A DNA stretch of 64,000 bases from Papilionanthe hookeriana x Papilionanthe teres (Eukaryota > Streptophyta > Magnoliopsida > Asparagales > Orchidaceae): NCBI GenBank assembly GCA_022702705.1, contig CM040421.1, positions 77,742,121-77,806,120 on the forward strand, in the 5' to 3' direction. The position numbers were made by a program, and so were the translations under genes. Within the stretch, counting starts at the first letter, position 1; each line of letters begins with the position of its first letter. The notes beneath the pieces were generated by a model. The model made no database searches, was not told where the DNA came from, and saw only the letters and a program-made list of their open reading frames with translations. Positions 1 through 11,949 of the stretch are shown here, piece after piece.

Positions 1-179
1 AAGGAACTGGAATGAAGATCAGATTACATTTTAGAATATATGAATTCTATTATAGATTGAAAAGGAAAATTTTTATTCAACAATCTTATTTCATATTTAA
101 GTTCGAACCCGAGTCATAATCGAGGTGTCGGTGCTTCTAAGAACAAGACTTTATTTCTAAAGTTTGCTCTTTTGAAACA
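1..179 (-). other. 3' untranslated leader after integrase of the Tat-like element
   Basis: No ORF is seen downstream of the integrase stop. By analogy with the family this stretch should lead to the polypurine tract and 3' LTR, which fall outside the window. Confidence 0.5.
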
Positions 180-1530
180 TCACGACGCATAATATTTCTT
201 TAAGTAACGCCCATTCATAGGGAGCATAGGTCTTTCCTCTTGACAGTTCACTAATTGGTATGATCCTCCAGAGTAAACTTTCTCCACCACAAATGGACCT
301 TCCCAAATTGGTTCTAATTTTCCACCTATCTTGCGATGTGCAAGGATAGGTCTCTTGAGAACAAGTACAAGGTCACCAACTTTGAAAGTCCTGGGGTGGA
401 TCAGTTTATCATGTGCTTGAATAATTTTAGCTTGATACAATTCCAAATTTTTTTGTGCTAATAGTCGTCTCCCTTCTAAATTTTCCAGCTCTTCCAAACG
501 GAGTTTAGCATTTTCTTCAGTAGTAATTTTTTTGGCAACAGCAATTCTGAGAGACGGAAGTTGCACTTCTAAAGGAAGAACGGCTTCGGACCCGTACATG
601 AGGGCATAAATAGTAGATTGTGTTGGAGTTCTGAATGTTGTTCGGTAGGCCCATAAGGCTTCTAATAGCTGCTCATGCCAATTTCTCTTATTTTCATTTA
701 GAGTTTTCTTTAGAATTTGGACAAGAGTCTTATTAAAAGCCCCGGCCAGGCCGTTTGCTCGAGGATAATATATTGTAGAGTAGCTCTAATCTATTCCATG
801 CCTTCTGACAAAATTATTAATTTTTGTACTTTTGAATGCTGACCCATTATCCGAAATTATTCTGTGTGGTACGCCAAAACGATAGACGACTTGATTTTTG
901 AAGAATTGTAACACGTGATACGATTTCACTTCTCTGTACGGTACAGCCTCTGCCCATTTGAAAAGTAATCGGTAGCCGCTAAGATAAATCGGAGTCCTTT
1001 TGAGGATGGAGGATCTATAGGACCCACCACATCTGTGCCCCAACACTCAAACCGCCGTGACGCAACCGTTGGTGGAGCACATTAGGAGGTTGGTGTAAGA
1101 CCACTCCATGTATCTGACATTGATGGCAACTTTTGGCGATTTTCATACAGTCGGTCATCATCGCAGGTCAGTAATATCCTAGCCTTTTGATTTTCATTTT
1201 CATTTTAGGACCTGACTGATGAGCGCCACAAAGTCCTGAATGTACCTCCGTCACGATTTCTTGAGCTTCCGCGCCGTTTAAGCATCTCAGCCACATTTGA
1301 TTGAAGGATCTTCGATAAAGAACATTATCAATTAAAGCATATGACAGTGCTCTTTTCTTTATCTGATGAACTGCTGACTTATCATCTGGTAGTTTTCCAG
1401 CCTGTAAATATTCTATGAAGGGTCGACGCCAATCTTTTGTAATTTCAGTAACTGCCGCTACTATTTCTTCTTTATTTAATTTGTTTAATGTATCTGTATC
1501 GATTTGAGACAAAACATGAAGTCCTTGCAC
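180..1530 (-). pseudogene. pol: integrase of the Tat-like element, broken
   Basis: Three fragments in order. 1530-1168 holds the N-terminal zinc-binding part (EVHSGLCGAHQSG, the His pair). 1046-786 holds most of the catalytic core, and 599-180 the C-terminal part (GDLVLVLKRP, then GPFVVEKV). The first catalytic Asp is at about 1031-1033 (TDVVGPI) and the second at about 849-851 (ISDNG). At the third position the codon at 741-743 reads Gly in NGLAGAFNK, where the family has Glu. There is a frameshift near 960 just before WAEAV, and further breaks near 600-780 and 1050-1170. The protein would normally insert the cDNA; this copy cannot encode a working enzyme. Confidence 0.88.
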
Positions 1531-1534
1531 TGTT

Positions 1535-2010
1535 ATCTCAATAGAATCTTCTTTTAGACATGCAAATTCCTTAGCAAGTTTAGCTAGAGCATCTGCAAGA
1601 GCGTTTTCTCCTCTCGGAATTCCGTACGAGTGTCACATTAGGAATTCATTCTAACAACTTCATCGTATAACGAGTGATACTCGTTCCAACCTAGGCTTTT
1701 AAATTTTATATCGACGCGACTTGTTGAATTATTAATTGTGAATCTCCATAGATGTTGATGTCAGTTACATCTAAGAGTATTGCTAATTGTAATCCTGTTA
1801 ACAGAGCTTCATATTCTGCCTTATTATTCGTACATGGTTCTGTTAAATGATAAGCATATTTCAACATTCCTCGTTCTGGTGTAATGAATATCAATCTAAT
1901 CCCTGCTTTACCGAGTATTATCGTTTGTAGTTCTTTAATCTTTTGTGCTGAAGAGGCTCCATCAAAATACAATTCCCATCGTCGAGTATTGGAATTTTCC
2001 AAATTCATTA
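1535..2010 (-). pseudogene. pol: second (archaeal-type) RNase H domain of the Tat-like element
   Basis: The fragment 2008-1706 contains LYFDGASS, NNKAEYEALL and YGDSQLI. These carry the first Asp, the Glu and the second Asp of an RNase H fold. In Tat/Ogre elements an additional RNase H of this type sits between the RT-RNase H and integrase, exactly as here. The reading continues in broken frames to about 1535. An extra residue block between the first Asp motif and NNKAEYEALL, plus the stop near 1706, suggest decay. Confidence 0.85.
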
Positions 2011-2101
2011 TCTGTTCATCTGGTAGATCGTCATTAAGAAGAGAGTCAGCTTGTAATGAATGTGCCGCAAGAAAATCTGCTAGAATCTGTCCCTTTATAG
2101 C

Positions 2102-2650
2102 TCAAAGCGGAACAAAAGTAATGTCAAATTGCAATAATATCATGGCCCATCTTTCCAACCTACCGAAAAGCATCGGTCGAGCTATCAAATATTGCAATGG
2201 ATTAAATTTTGAAATCAAATTAATCTTGTGAGAGAGCATGTAATGTCGGAGTTTCTGAACTGTGAAAATTAAAGCCAAACAATGCTTCTCAATTGTCGGA
2301 TACTTTACCTCCACTGGTATTAGACGACGACTTAAGTAATATAGAGCATTTTCTTTACCCTCATCATTGACCTGAGCTAGCAGAGCTCCGAGGGAGTCGT
2401 CTAAAGCCGCGGTATAAAGCATCAAAGGCTTACCTGGGATCGGAGCTGCTATTACAAGAGGTGTCATTAGATATTGTTTAATGCTTTCAAATGCATATTG
2501 ACATTTATCATCCCATGTAAACTTGGCATCTTTTTTGGTCAATGCAGAGAAAGGTTGAAACCTTCCTGACAAATTAGAAATAAAGCGTCTTAGATATGCC
2601 AACTTCCCTTGAAAAGATTGTAATTGCTTTAAGTTCTTAGGGTGTGGCAT
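2102..2650 (-). pseudogene. pol: RT connection and first RNase H domain of the Tat-like element
   Basis: A 182-aa open stretch begins with the RT thumb/connection signature (KQLQSFQGKLAYLRRFI) followed by FSALTKKDAKFTWDD. It then enters the Ty3/gypsy RNase H with LMLYTAALDDSLGALLAQ and YYLSRRL. This domain degrades the RNA strand during reverse transcription. The family reading LRRFISNLSG next to a Phe-rich connection is well preserved. The stop near 2102 separates it from the second RNase H. Confidence 0.87.
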
Positions 2651-4487
2651 TTACAAAATCGCTTTTATTTTCTCTGGATCAATTTCAATCCTACAGTGAC
2701 GAAAAACAAACCCTAAAAATTTCCCAGAAGTCACACCAAATGCACACTTCAAAGGGTTCATTTCAAGGTTAAATTGCCGTAACCGTTCAAAAGCAATTCT
2801 CAAATCTTACAGATGTTCTTCCTTCTATTTAATTTTGACAACCAAATCATCCACATAACATTCCACTTGATTGTGAATGAGTCATCAAAAATTCTGGTGA
2901 TTGCTCGCTGATATGTTGCTCCTGCATTCTTTAACCCAAAAGGCATTAACGTATAGCAAGAACTCCAATTGGCGTTCTGAAGGCTGCAAATTTTTCATCT
3001 TTTGGAGCCATCTTGATCTGATTATAATCGGACAACCCATCCATAAAAGAGAAAATGGCATGAGATGATGCGATATCAACCATCAATTCTGGAATGGGAA
3101 GCGAAAATTTGTCTTTTGGACATGCCTTATTTAAATCCCTGAAGTCTACATAAATTCAGATTTGACCATTCTTTTTCTTAACAGATACTATGCTGGCAAG
3201 CCATGTAGGATATTTCTCTTCTCGTACGACATTGGCATCTATCAGCTTTTTGACTTCTGTTATAATTTTTTGTTCAATATCCAAGTGCATCCTTCTTGGA
3301 GCTTGCTTAACTGGAACTGCAGCAGGATCTAAACCCAATTTATGTACTGCCACATCTGAGGCTAATCCTGGCATTTCATTATAACTCCAAGCAAAACAAT
3401 CTTTAAATTCAGTCAACAACTTAATCATGCCTGTAGCTTCTTCTTCATTAAGTAGGGAGCTAATAAAGGTTGGCCTTGGTTCCTTTTCAGTCCCTAAGTT
3501 AACCTCTTTCATCTCATCTACTGTTGATTTAATCTCTTCTTCAAACTCTGGTGGGGTATCATCAATTAAAGAATCTTCATAATTATCCAATGTTTCCCAA
3601 CATTCTTCATTTTGTTCATTGGTAACAACTAGGCAAAATTTCACATCATCAACCGGTCCTACCGTGCCAAACCCAAGAACTTGTTTAGAATTGAATGTAT
3701 GATTGTTATTATTCCAAAGTTTTTCAAAATAATGCGATTGATATTTTGACCATTGCTTAGGTACCATACCACACTGTGCAAGATTTTGAACACAATAAGA
3801 ATACCATTCAACGGGCAATTCCATTAATTCTGAAGAAAGTTCATTTTCTAGTTTTACATTAGTTTCAGAACCAGAAGATGCAAAGCCACGATGAAACTTT
3901 ATTGGTTTTCCACCAGTACTATGTACTTCTTTGACCGTCAAACCCTCAACTTTATGAGTACAAATTGGGGCAAGGGCCATAGTTTCTACATAGCGATTGA
4001 TTCGATCGTACATTGAACTATGTTCACTCTTTTCTTCATCCTCTAAGCTGATTTGGAACTGGGGTCTCCTTTGGTTAATTGTCATTGCATCTTTGTTAAT
4101 TTTTTCATCTTCAGAACTGTCTTCCAAACCAATATTGATAACCATATTCTTCGATTCAACAACCCTATCGTTCCTTCCTTGACCTCGTCCCCGGCCTCGA
4201 TCTTGGATGCGAGTTCTGGAGGAACTCCCACCCTCTTGTTGTAAAGGGGTGATGCAAGATTGTTGAATTGGCGCTGAATAATCTTGTCTTCGTATACTTT
4301 CTGGATTTTCTGTTCTATTTGCAACAACATCTCGAGATAAAACAGTCTTTTTCGGAGGAGTGTAGTAAGCAACATCTTCATGAATACCTATTTCATGAAT
4401 AGAAAATGGATGCAAATCCCCTTTTATACAGTATTCTTGTCCTTCCTGGCAGTACTTTATACATTGATGTAGTGACAAGGGAACCAA
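2651..4487 (-). pseudogene. pol: reverse transcriptase (plus upstream linker) of the Tat-like element
   Basis: The frame 4487-3156 (443 aa) starts with a linker and ends in the RT N-terminus (VKQAPRRMH, then VREEKYPTWLASIVSVKKKN). A stop follows near 3156, and the frame continues as YVDFRDLNKACP and FSFMDGLSDYNQIK around 3140-3000. The catalytic YVDD motif is at 2846-2857. A frameshift and stops occur between 2880 and 2650. The order and motifs are those of Ty3/gypsy RT of the Tat type. The enzyme would copy element RNA into DNA inside virus-like particles. Confidence 0.88.
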
Positions 4488-4813
4488 TCTGTTTTCGTGA
4501 ATCCAAGGTCGGCCCAGAAGAGCATTAAATGATGTTTCATAGTCAATGACATGGAATTTGTAGTTGTTGCCAATTCACTGATTCTCAACAGTAGAGTTAT
4601 CGATCCCAGAGCTCTTTCTCCTTTCTGGTTAAAACCACTTAACATCATTTTGTCAGTGGTCAGCTGTCTTGCATCAATATCCAAATAGGCTAGCGTCCCC
4701 AAATTCATTATATTAATGGATGCTCCCGGGTCCACTAATACTCTAGATAGCATGGAATTACCAATATTGACAGAAATATACAGCGGACGATTATGATCAG
4801 CAGTGCCAAGCAA
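4457..4813 (-). pseudogene. pol: aspartic protease of the Tat-like element
   Basis: A 118-aa stretch with RPLYISVNIGN followed by VLVDPGASINIMN. The retropepsin active site is normally D-T/S-G-A-S and here it reads DPGAS, so the residue after Asp is changed. The retroviral-type protease cleaves the Gag-Pol precursor. The frame breaks near 4457, where the reading passes into the RT linker frame with a short overlap. Confidence 0.8.
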
Positions 4814-4820
4814 TAAATCA

Positions 4821-5674
4821 TCATCTGTAAAAGTTATCTGTCTGTCTCCTCAATGAACAAATCTCATCCAAGGAACTGCCAGCGAGTTGAGCTAAACAAA
4901 TGTCTGGATCAAGCAAAGCTTTCACTAGAGCTTCTCTCATCTCCTTCGATAAGATCAGAGCATCGTATATACTCAACTTAGCTGGTAACTTCCTAAGATG
5001 GGCTAGTACATTATAATCCACTTTATTGTTTGGCATTTCGTCTTCTTTTTGAGCAAGCACTTCATCAATTGGTGGAGTTGGATTATCCACTTGTTCTCCT
5101 TTATCTTTCGGACCCACTCTCGGTGGTAATATTTTTCTGCTTCTCAGATTTATTTTCGTTATCTCTTCTGAGTCCGAAATTAATTCATAAATTGTAACCT
5201 CAGGAATTGAAGTAGCTGATTCTTTCAAGACTTCTTCTGAATCAGAAAATTCTAGTTTTATTGCAATTGGCGGTCCTTGAAACTCTAGAATAAGTGTTTC
5301 ATCCTCCATACGGCAGCTGTCATTATATGTATCCTTTTCTGAATCATTATTGCACATGTGAATGTTCTGTACGATTTGAGAATTATTATTATTATGATTG
5401 AAATTAGTATCAGAGTTAGATTGGTTATTGTCAATCACATCATCAACAGAAGCAGCCAGAACATAGCCGAAATCAAATTCCATAGTATACGTGCTCCTGG
5501 TGGAGCGAAGAAGAAACCATACAAAGTCAACGGTTTGAGAAATTTCTCTCCCAAATCTGTAACAACTAATCTCGGACCAACGACTCTCATCTTCTGAGTT
5601 GACTTTTCAATCCTTTCTTCTATAACTTGTTCATTCTTCTCTTGAGATTTATTTTCTACTCCGATCAATAACAC
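4821..5674 (-). pseudogene. Gag-protease linker region of the Tat-like element
   Basis: The frame 5483-4821 (220 aa) holds an Asn-rich stretch, then LRSRKILPPRVGP and YNVLAHLRKLPAKLSIYDAL leading into the protease. The last motif is typical of the segment just before the protease in this lineage. An upstream fragment in another frame (5674-5435) overlaps it. No enzymatic motif is seen. Confidence 0.65.
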
Positions 5675-5707
5675 CGGCTCAGTAGGCTCTGGATCTTGAA
5701 TTACAGC

Positions 5708-7114
5708 TTATGTTGAAGCATTCTGTAACTGACTCAATATCTTCTTTGAAGATTTAGTCCATACTGTACTCCATCCATCATTGGTTGTATATGGATCAAT
5801 TGGAACAATAGGATCGACCGAGATTGTATTGATTGAACCTTTTTCAGGTTCTCTCATATACTCTTTCGGGATTGTTATGTTCCCTCTCATGAGATTATTT
5901 TCTAACCAATTCTTGAAAACAAAGAAATTTTCTATAGTATGTCCGATCATTCTGTGATATGGGCAGTATAGCGGATGATCTTTCTTATCAACTTCTTCAG
6001 GTTTCTTAGGTTCAGGTAATTTGAACTAAGTTTTCTTAACCAGATTCTGAAACATCATGCCAACTACTTCATCTTTGAAAGAATATACCCTACTTAGTCG
6101 TTCCGCTAGAGACAGAGTTGGTTTCTCTTTCGTCGAGGGAGGTCTCTGTTGTGAAGACTGTGGATTATACTGCTGAAGTAGTTGATGAGTCTGCCAAGGT
6201 TGTTCTGTCTTTATCTGTATTAGTTGTTTGCCTTTATCAATGGTTGCAACAGTCCCAGATCTTTTCTCAAAAGCTTTTACTGGTTTCTATTTCTCAATCT
6301 TTTCAATAAAACCAAGTTGTTTTGCTTCTTCTTGTAGACTTGCAGCTTTACTGAGCAATTTTTCAAACGTCTTGATCGTAAATCCTTTAAGGAGGAATGC
6401 TACCGGTCCATGAATACTCTTCAATAAAATTTCAATTACATGTTGTTCTTGGAGCTGAGGCTCACATTTCATGCTCAGATTCCTCCATCGCAGAATGTAT
6501 TCCACCAATGTTTCGTCCGGTTTTTGTTTCTCAACCACAAGATCACCAACGGTGATATGGTGTTGAGCTCAAGCAAACCGTTTAACGAAAAGATTTTCTA
6601 ATTCTGCGAAAGTCTTAACCGATCCATTTGGTAATTCTTCATACCAATCAAAAGCAACACCTGAGAGGCTACTCACAAATTCTCAGAACAATAGTACATC
6701 GTTTCCTCCTGCATTACAGCAGCTGGCCCGAAAATGCGCGACATGTTGTCATGGATTTCCTGTTCCGTCAAAAGTTTTAAACGAAGGTGGTACAAAGCCT
6801 TTGGGGTATTGAAAGGCATCGAATTCTTTAGGATAAGGTCTACCCTTCAGAATTGACGCTCCTCCTTTAGATTGTGTCAAGGCTTCTCTCACCTGTTGTT
6901 CTATTAAACTCTTGATATCCTTTTCTGGTATGGTGGTTGGAACATAATCTTTCCTGGGCTGTTCTTCATTATTATTGGAATTTGATTCTTTATTATTATC
7001 GACAATCTGAATTATTTCTGGTTGATTTACCTCAGCAGGAGCTACCATTGGAGTCTGAGGTTGACTTTGTAAAGTCATAATTGCAGCCATCATTTCTTCC
7101 ATTTTTCTTTCCAT
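5708..7114 (-). pseudogene. gag: gag of the Tat-like element, broken
   Basis: Fragments in order are 7114-6749 (start MERKMEEMMAAIMTLQ, end FKTFDGTGNP), 6538-6287 (ETLVEYILRWRNLSM, the capsid-like core) and 5950-5708 (MIGHTIENFFVFKNWLE). Stops and frameshifts occur near 6749, 6570 and 6010. Gag forms the virus-like particle. Only 12 nt lie between the ORF1 stop and this start codon, and both are in the same frame. Confidence 0.82.
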
Positions 7115-7126
7115 CCATTCAATTAA

Positions 7127-8720
7127 TTAATCTTTCTGTCGAATAATTCCTCGTAACGTTTCAGTAACATTTTCTTCAGCTAATACCGGAGCTTCTCGTA
7201 TATTTGAGGATGCTCTAGTTTCGACAACATTTATCTCAGCAAAATCTTCATCCATATAATCTGTCAAATCTTCTTCATCATTTGATTCTTCTTTCTTTTC
7301 CTTGGACAACTGCCGAATATCTTCTCTTAACCTTTCCAATTTAACTTCAATTGAGTTCACCTTATTCATTGAATCAATATGGGATGTTTGACAACTGACC
7401 CCTTCTGCAGCAGCTTCCGGAGTGCTAATTATCTTCTCGGGACTAGAATCATTCTTCTTATCATTCACTTTAGGCTTCTCTATAAGTATTGGTTCAATTG
7501 CCTTAGGTTGCCACACCATTTTCTTTAGCATTGGTGCTTTAAAACCAAATGGCTTACTAAAAGTACTAACACGTCTAGAAGTGGTGTGCTCCCTAGTTTG
7601 AGAACCAGATACTGTAGTAGACAACCCTTTACCGTTTATCGGAGTCTCCTTTCGGAACAGAACTTCCTGTGATCTAATTGGAGAAACTATCCTTGGTCCA
7701 AGAAGAGATTTTGCAAGTTGACGTTCCATGACTTTCTGATGGGTGGTGATGATATGATCTGTAGAAGTAACTATACGTTTCCCCAGACTTAACTTAGCGG
7801 AAACACGAGGCTGTAATGTCTCTTTCCTTCGATCAAACTTATGATGTCGATGACTTGGTTTATCTCCTTTTAAGATCTCAGCTTGTATATGCAGCGGAAC
7901 AGCACACCCAATTTTCTTCAGTATTTCAGCAACTGAACAACGCTCTCTCTGAGCCAATCTTTCAAACACACGAAGAATTTCAAAGAAAGGAGCAGTCTTC
8001 TTTTTCCTCTCATTCTGATGACGAGATGATATCGGTAATGAAGCAGCAATTTTTGAAACGTCTTCTTCAGCGGGGCCAATGGACAAAGGATGAAATATGC
8101 TACCTCTAAGAAGAGGTGAGGTTTCAAGGAGTCCAGTTTCCTCCTCCAATACTTCCACAGGAATCGTAACCTTAGCGGCTTCCAATCTCTTGATTTTAGC
8201 TATTTTCCTGTTTCTGTTTCTCCTTTGTGTTCTAGTCAAAGACACAGACTTAGAACTGGACCCAATTTCAAAAACAGACGGTAGTGAAGTGAAAGCCAAA
8301 TTTTCATCAATTACTGGTTCATCGGCCATCAGTACACTTTTCTCTTTTGCTAACGCCGAAGTAACAGCAGACGTAGCAACAACCAAATCAACAGGAGCAG
8401 CAAAAACATTCTTGGGACTGACCTCAATGGTTTTAGTAACAGATTTCATAGCAACAACAGGATTATTTTCAACCAATACTCGCTTCAGAGGAGGAAATTC
8501 ATCAACAGTGCTCAGGTTGAATTCTACAACAGGCTCCACCGACATATTTGCCTCGCATTTCACTCATCGCGATCGGAATACTTGCAAACTTGATCTCAGC
8601 ATCGTCAAACCCTTGACCAAACATAATCATCGTCTTGTCAGGTAATTGATTCATATTAACAATGATATCTTTTCCAATAGCGAATGAGAAGATCAATTTC
8701 GAGGAAGACATTTCTGTCAT
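7127..8720 (-). CDS. ORF1 of the Tat/Ogre-like element, function unknown
   Basis: A 478-aa frame runs 8563-7127. A shorter frame, 8720-8502, overlaps its start and probably holds the true N-terminus (MTEMSSSKLIFSFAIG), with one frameshift near 8560. The protein has a basic patch (TRTQRRNRNRKIAKIKR) and an acidic C-terminal part (EESNDEEDLTDYMDEDFAE), with no enzyme motif that I recognise. Ogre/Tat elements carry an extra ORF at this position whose role is unknown. It shares its frame with gag, separated by one TAA. Confidence 0.75.
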
Positions 8721-9138
8721 TGAGAATTAACATCAAGATTAACTGGGTGCCCTTTTCAGGTCTTATCTGAATAAAGTATAGAAAGTTTTAATTTAAAATT
8801 AAGGTAAAGCAAATACAAAAAGTATAGGATCCAATCTGAGATTGAAGGATTCACATAAAAGATTAAATTCGCATTGAACGCATTTCGATAAATCGCTACT
8901 AACCTACCACACCTATTAGACGTCCACCCCACCTTTAGGATTTCAAGATTCTGGAACCTCTCTCTTTAAGGATGATTAAACAGTGGCTCCAGAATCAACA
9001 AGAGTTGACAATACTTGCTCAAGGAAGAAATGAGCGAAGCATATCAACGAAAGAATGATAGTCTGGCCCACTAAGGATATGGGTACACTATCGATGTATG
9101 AAGACAAAACCTCATAATCTAAAATGGAAAGAAGAATA
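8721..9138 (-). other. 5' leader between PBS and ORF1 of the Tat-like element
   Basis: About 420 bp of non-coding sequence between the PBS and the ORF1 start codon. Packaging or dimerisation signals would be expected here by analogy, but none can be pointed to. Confidence 0.55.
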
Positions 9139-9157
9139 GTCCCCAGCGGAGTCGCCA
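9139..9157 (-). promoter_or_regulatory. primer-binding site of the Tat-like element
   Basis: The minus strand reads TGGCGACTCCGCTGGGGAC, five bases after the LTR end TGTCCCACA. From memory this sequence matches the PBS of Ogre/Tat elements, which use tRNA-Arg; the tRNA assignment is recollection, not a computed match. Confidence 0.75.
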
Positions 9158-9347
9158 GAAATTGTGGGACATTTTTTTTTAAATAATATGAATTTTTTTA
9201 AAATTTAAATTTAATATATAATATAATTTTGATTTTTGAAAATGATGATGTTTGTTTTTTGAAAATAACGAGACCAAATAGATCTCATATATCTAATAGT
9301 TTAAATAGTTAAGCACGAGGTTTAGATTAATATGGGTTCTTAATTCC

Positions 9348-9369
9348 CTATAGGGGCAAGCCCCTATAG
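9348..9369. repeat. perfect inverted repeat near the LTR end (10-bp arms)
   Basis: The arms CTATAGGGGC and GCCCCTATAG are separated by AA. The same structure, with one arm mismatch, lies at 37,038-37,059 in Y. Confidence 0.9.
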
Positions 9370-9747
9370 TTAATTACATCTTAAGCAACTGAAGTCACCT
9401 AAGAAAACTCTTGATAAAGATCATGGGCTTCGGCTTCACGGATATCAACGTTTAGGTTTCCACAATTTCTTGTAGAAAAGTCAAAAGGGAAAGGCTCAAT
9501 GTGGAACAGTTATTTTCAGAATCCAAATGAGTGAAGAGTAAGAGATGTCGAAGATACTGAAGAAGCTTCAGTGACATCTCAAACTAACCTATGATTGGGC
9601 TTTATATCTTTGAAAGTGAAGTCGCGTTTATGTTTCAATCTTGCAAATTATTTAGATGATTTGGGATTTATATTTACATGTCATATGTAAATGACCCAAA
9701 AATATGAGAGGATTTATGCCGTGCCAAACGACAACCTCAGAATCCTA

Positions 9748-9798
9748 AACAGTTTAGGACTTATATTGTAAGATATACAATCGTACTAAGTCCTAAAA
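9748..9798. repeat. imperfect hairpin flanked by a 100-bp spaced direct repeat
   Basis: TTTAGGACTT pairs with AAGTCCTAAA around an AT-rich loop. The sequence around GAGGATTTATG starts at about 9707 and again at about 9807, giving a two-copy repeat with a 100-bp period. Confidence 0.6.
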
Positions 9799-9982
9799 GA
9801 AAAGTGTGAGGATTTATGTCGTATCAACCGACGACCTCGACGTTCTATGGGTGTTGTTTAAATCTACGACAGTCTGATCAAAGATCCTTTATTCGTCCTC
9901 TATCGTCCGATCCACTGCATGAAGTTGCACGTTGTCGTCTCATCTTGAGAAAATAAAGAAAGAGGAAAGAAAGGAAAAGAGA

Positions 9983-10135
9983 AAAACCATGCCTCGAACG
10001 GCCTATCCTAGGGGTATGTATAAATATGCAAAAGAAGAAGTGACTAAAATAGTCATGTGTAATATAGGAAAAACCATGCCCTAAATGGCCTATCCTAGGG
10101 TCACATATAAGTGTGCAAGAGAAATAATAATTAAA
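9983..10135. repeat. two-copy tandem repeat in the Tat-like LTR
   Basis: Two units each hold AAAACCATGCC, then CGGCCTATCCTAGG or TGGCCTATCCTAGG, then a run with ATAA and TGCAA. They are spaced about 85 bp apart. Confidence 0.65.
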
Positions 10136-10499
10136 AGAATAAGTATAAGTAAGTATGTGAAATAATGAAAAGTAAAGGACTGCACAACAATATATAGTAA
10201 AGAAAGTAAATGAGCTGTGCAGTAAAAAGAAATGTGTACCTGGCCAACTCTGTTGATGCCTCGAAAGTAAACTTATAACTACAAGTATCTGTATAATTAA
10301 GTTTAGTTATAAACATATGAAAAATCAAAGTGGGGAAATAAGAATTCTATTTGAGGATAGGCTCAGTCTATAGACTTCTTTTATATCACGATCCCATAGG
10401 CAACCCGAAGTATTGAAGTCTCTGTATCAATCTCAAATAAAGTCACCAGCAAATCACCTTAGAGTAGGCAGTCCTAATCCCTACCATTTAATCGATGAG

Positions 10500-11100
10500 T
10501 GAACCAATGTGTAGTATCTGAACTTTGAAAGTGTAGCATCTGTGATTGTAGTATCTGAATTCTTATGAGTGTAATATCTGATGTGTAGTATCTGGTGTGT
10601 GATGTGTGATGTGTAAGGTGTAGTAAATAGTGCATAGTGTGTAGCGTATGGTGTGTTATGTGTAGTGTGTTATGTATTATTTAATATATGGTGTGTGTGT
10701 ATGTGTGATATTTAATATGTGATATGTGTATGTGACATTTGATATGTGGTGTGTGTATGTGATATTTAATATGTGGTATGTGTATGTGATATTTGATATG
10801 TAGTGTGTGTATGTGATATTTAATATGTTATATGTGGCATGATGAGTTTGGCAATTATATGTGTTATGTTTGATGTCATGTGTTTGGTGTGTTGTATGTG
10901 TTGAATTTGATTTGATGTGCTAGTATAATATCTGATGTCGTGCAAGTGCAGTGTTTGTTGCTGTGCAAGTGTGATATTTGTTGTCGTAGTATCTCATTCA
11001 TCGTATCAGTATAATACTGAGTGTTGTAGTATCTGTTGCTGTAGTATCCGTTACTGTATCGGTGTAATATCTGGTGTCGTAGTATCTGTTGTTGGTTCAC
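10500..11100. repeat. TG/TA-rich degenerate microsatellite
   Basis: Roughly 600 bp are built from variants of GTGTAGTATCTG and TGTGATATTTAATATG. ORFs here are repeat artefacts. Confidence 0.8.
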
Positions 11101-11949
11101 AAATTTCTTAAAGGTAGGAATTAGAACTACCTAAGCTATAGTGTAAAATGGGCATCTAAAATTGAGTATTGATTTCATTTTGTTTCAGCTATAAAAGCAT
11201 GATTATTGAAGTTTGTGCATCATTGCCTGTACCCCGCATTTCCTACTTATACACCCACTTAGATATTTAATATGCATTTCAAAATTGCATAAAATCAACC
11301 TATATAATTTCATTTTTTTTTATAAAACTAATTCAAACGATTTCAGATTTTGCATAAAACCAATTCTATTTCATAAGGTATTGAAAATTTTCACATGTGT
11401 ATATAAAGTTCACCAGTTCACGTATATATAAAATCCATTAGTCTCAGGTTCTTGCAAATGATTTGATAACTATGTCTGTATAAAGAGAATAAATTTCTTC
11501 AAGCATGTGTATTACCTGAAATCGTATGCCAAAAAGTCATATAACCAATGAATCTTACACATCTACAAATGCAGCATCCCAAAATTTGATTTTTTTGCCT
11601 CTATGGAAGTAATAAGCATCAAAATATTATTCCAAATGTATCCTCTTTACAGGAAATTGTCTTTGAAATTATTAGAAATCCATACCTACACAGCTATTAA
11701 CTTAAAAAAGAAACCAAATAAGGGGCAGACTTATATACTTGCCACACAATCTATATAAGCTCACATATAATCCGCTATTTTTTAATGTAATATGGACGAT
11801 TCGGCTGGCATAAATGTAAGAGGGAAGATAGATGTGCTAGACAAGTAAATACACAAAAAACAATTGATGTCTTATATATAATACAATCAGCAAAGATTTC
11901 AGTTTTCATAAGCAAAACCCAGCCACTTAAAGCTTTCTCAAGTAATCTA

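Noticed and set aside
1884..2231. 115-aa plus-strand ORF
   Set aside because: Antisense shadow of the second RNase H and RNase H frames of the minus-strand Tat-like element; no domain.
7816..8645. plus-strand ORFs of 97 and 182 aa
   Set aside because: Antisense to the 478-aa ORF1, which has clear charge blocks and fits the element's order.
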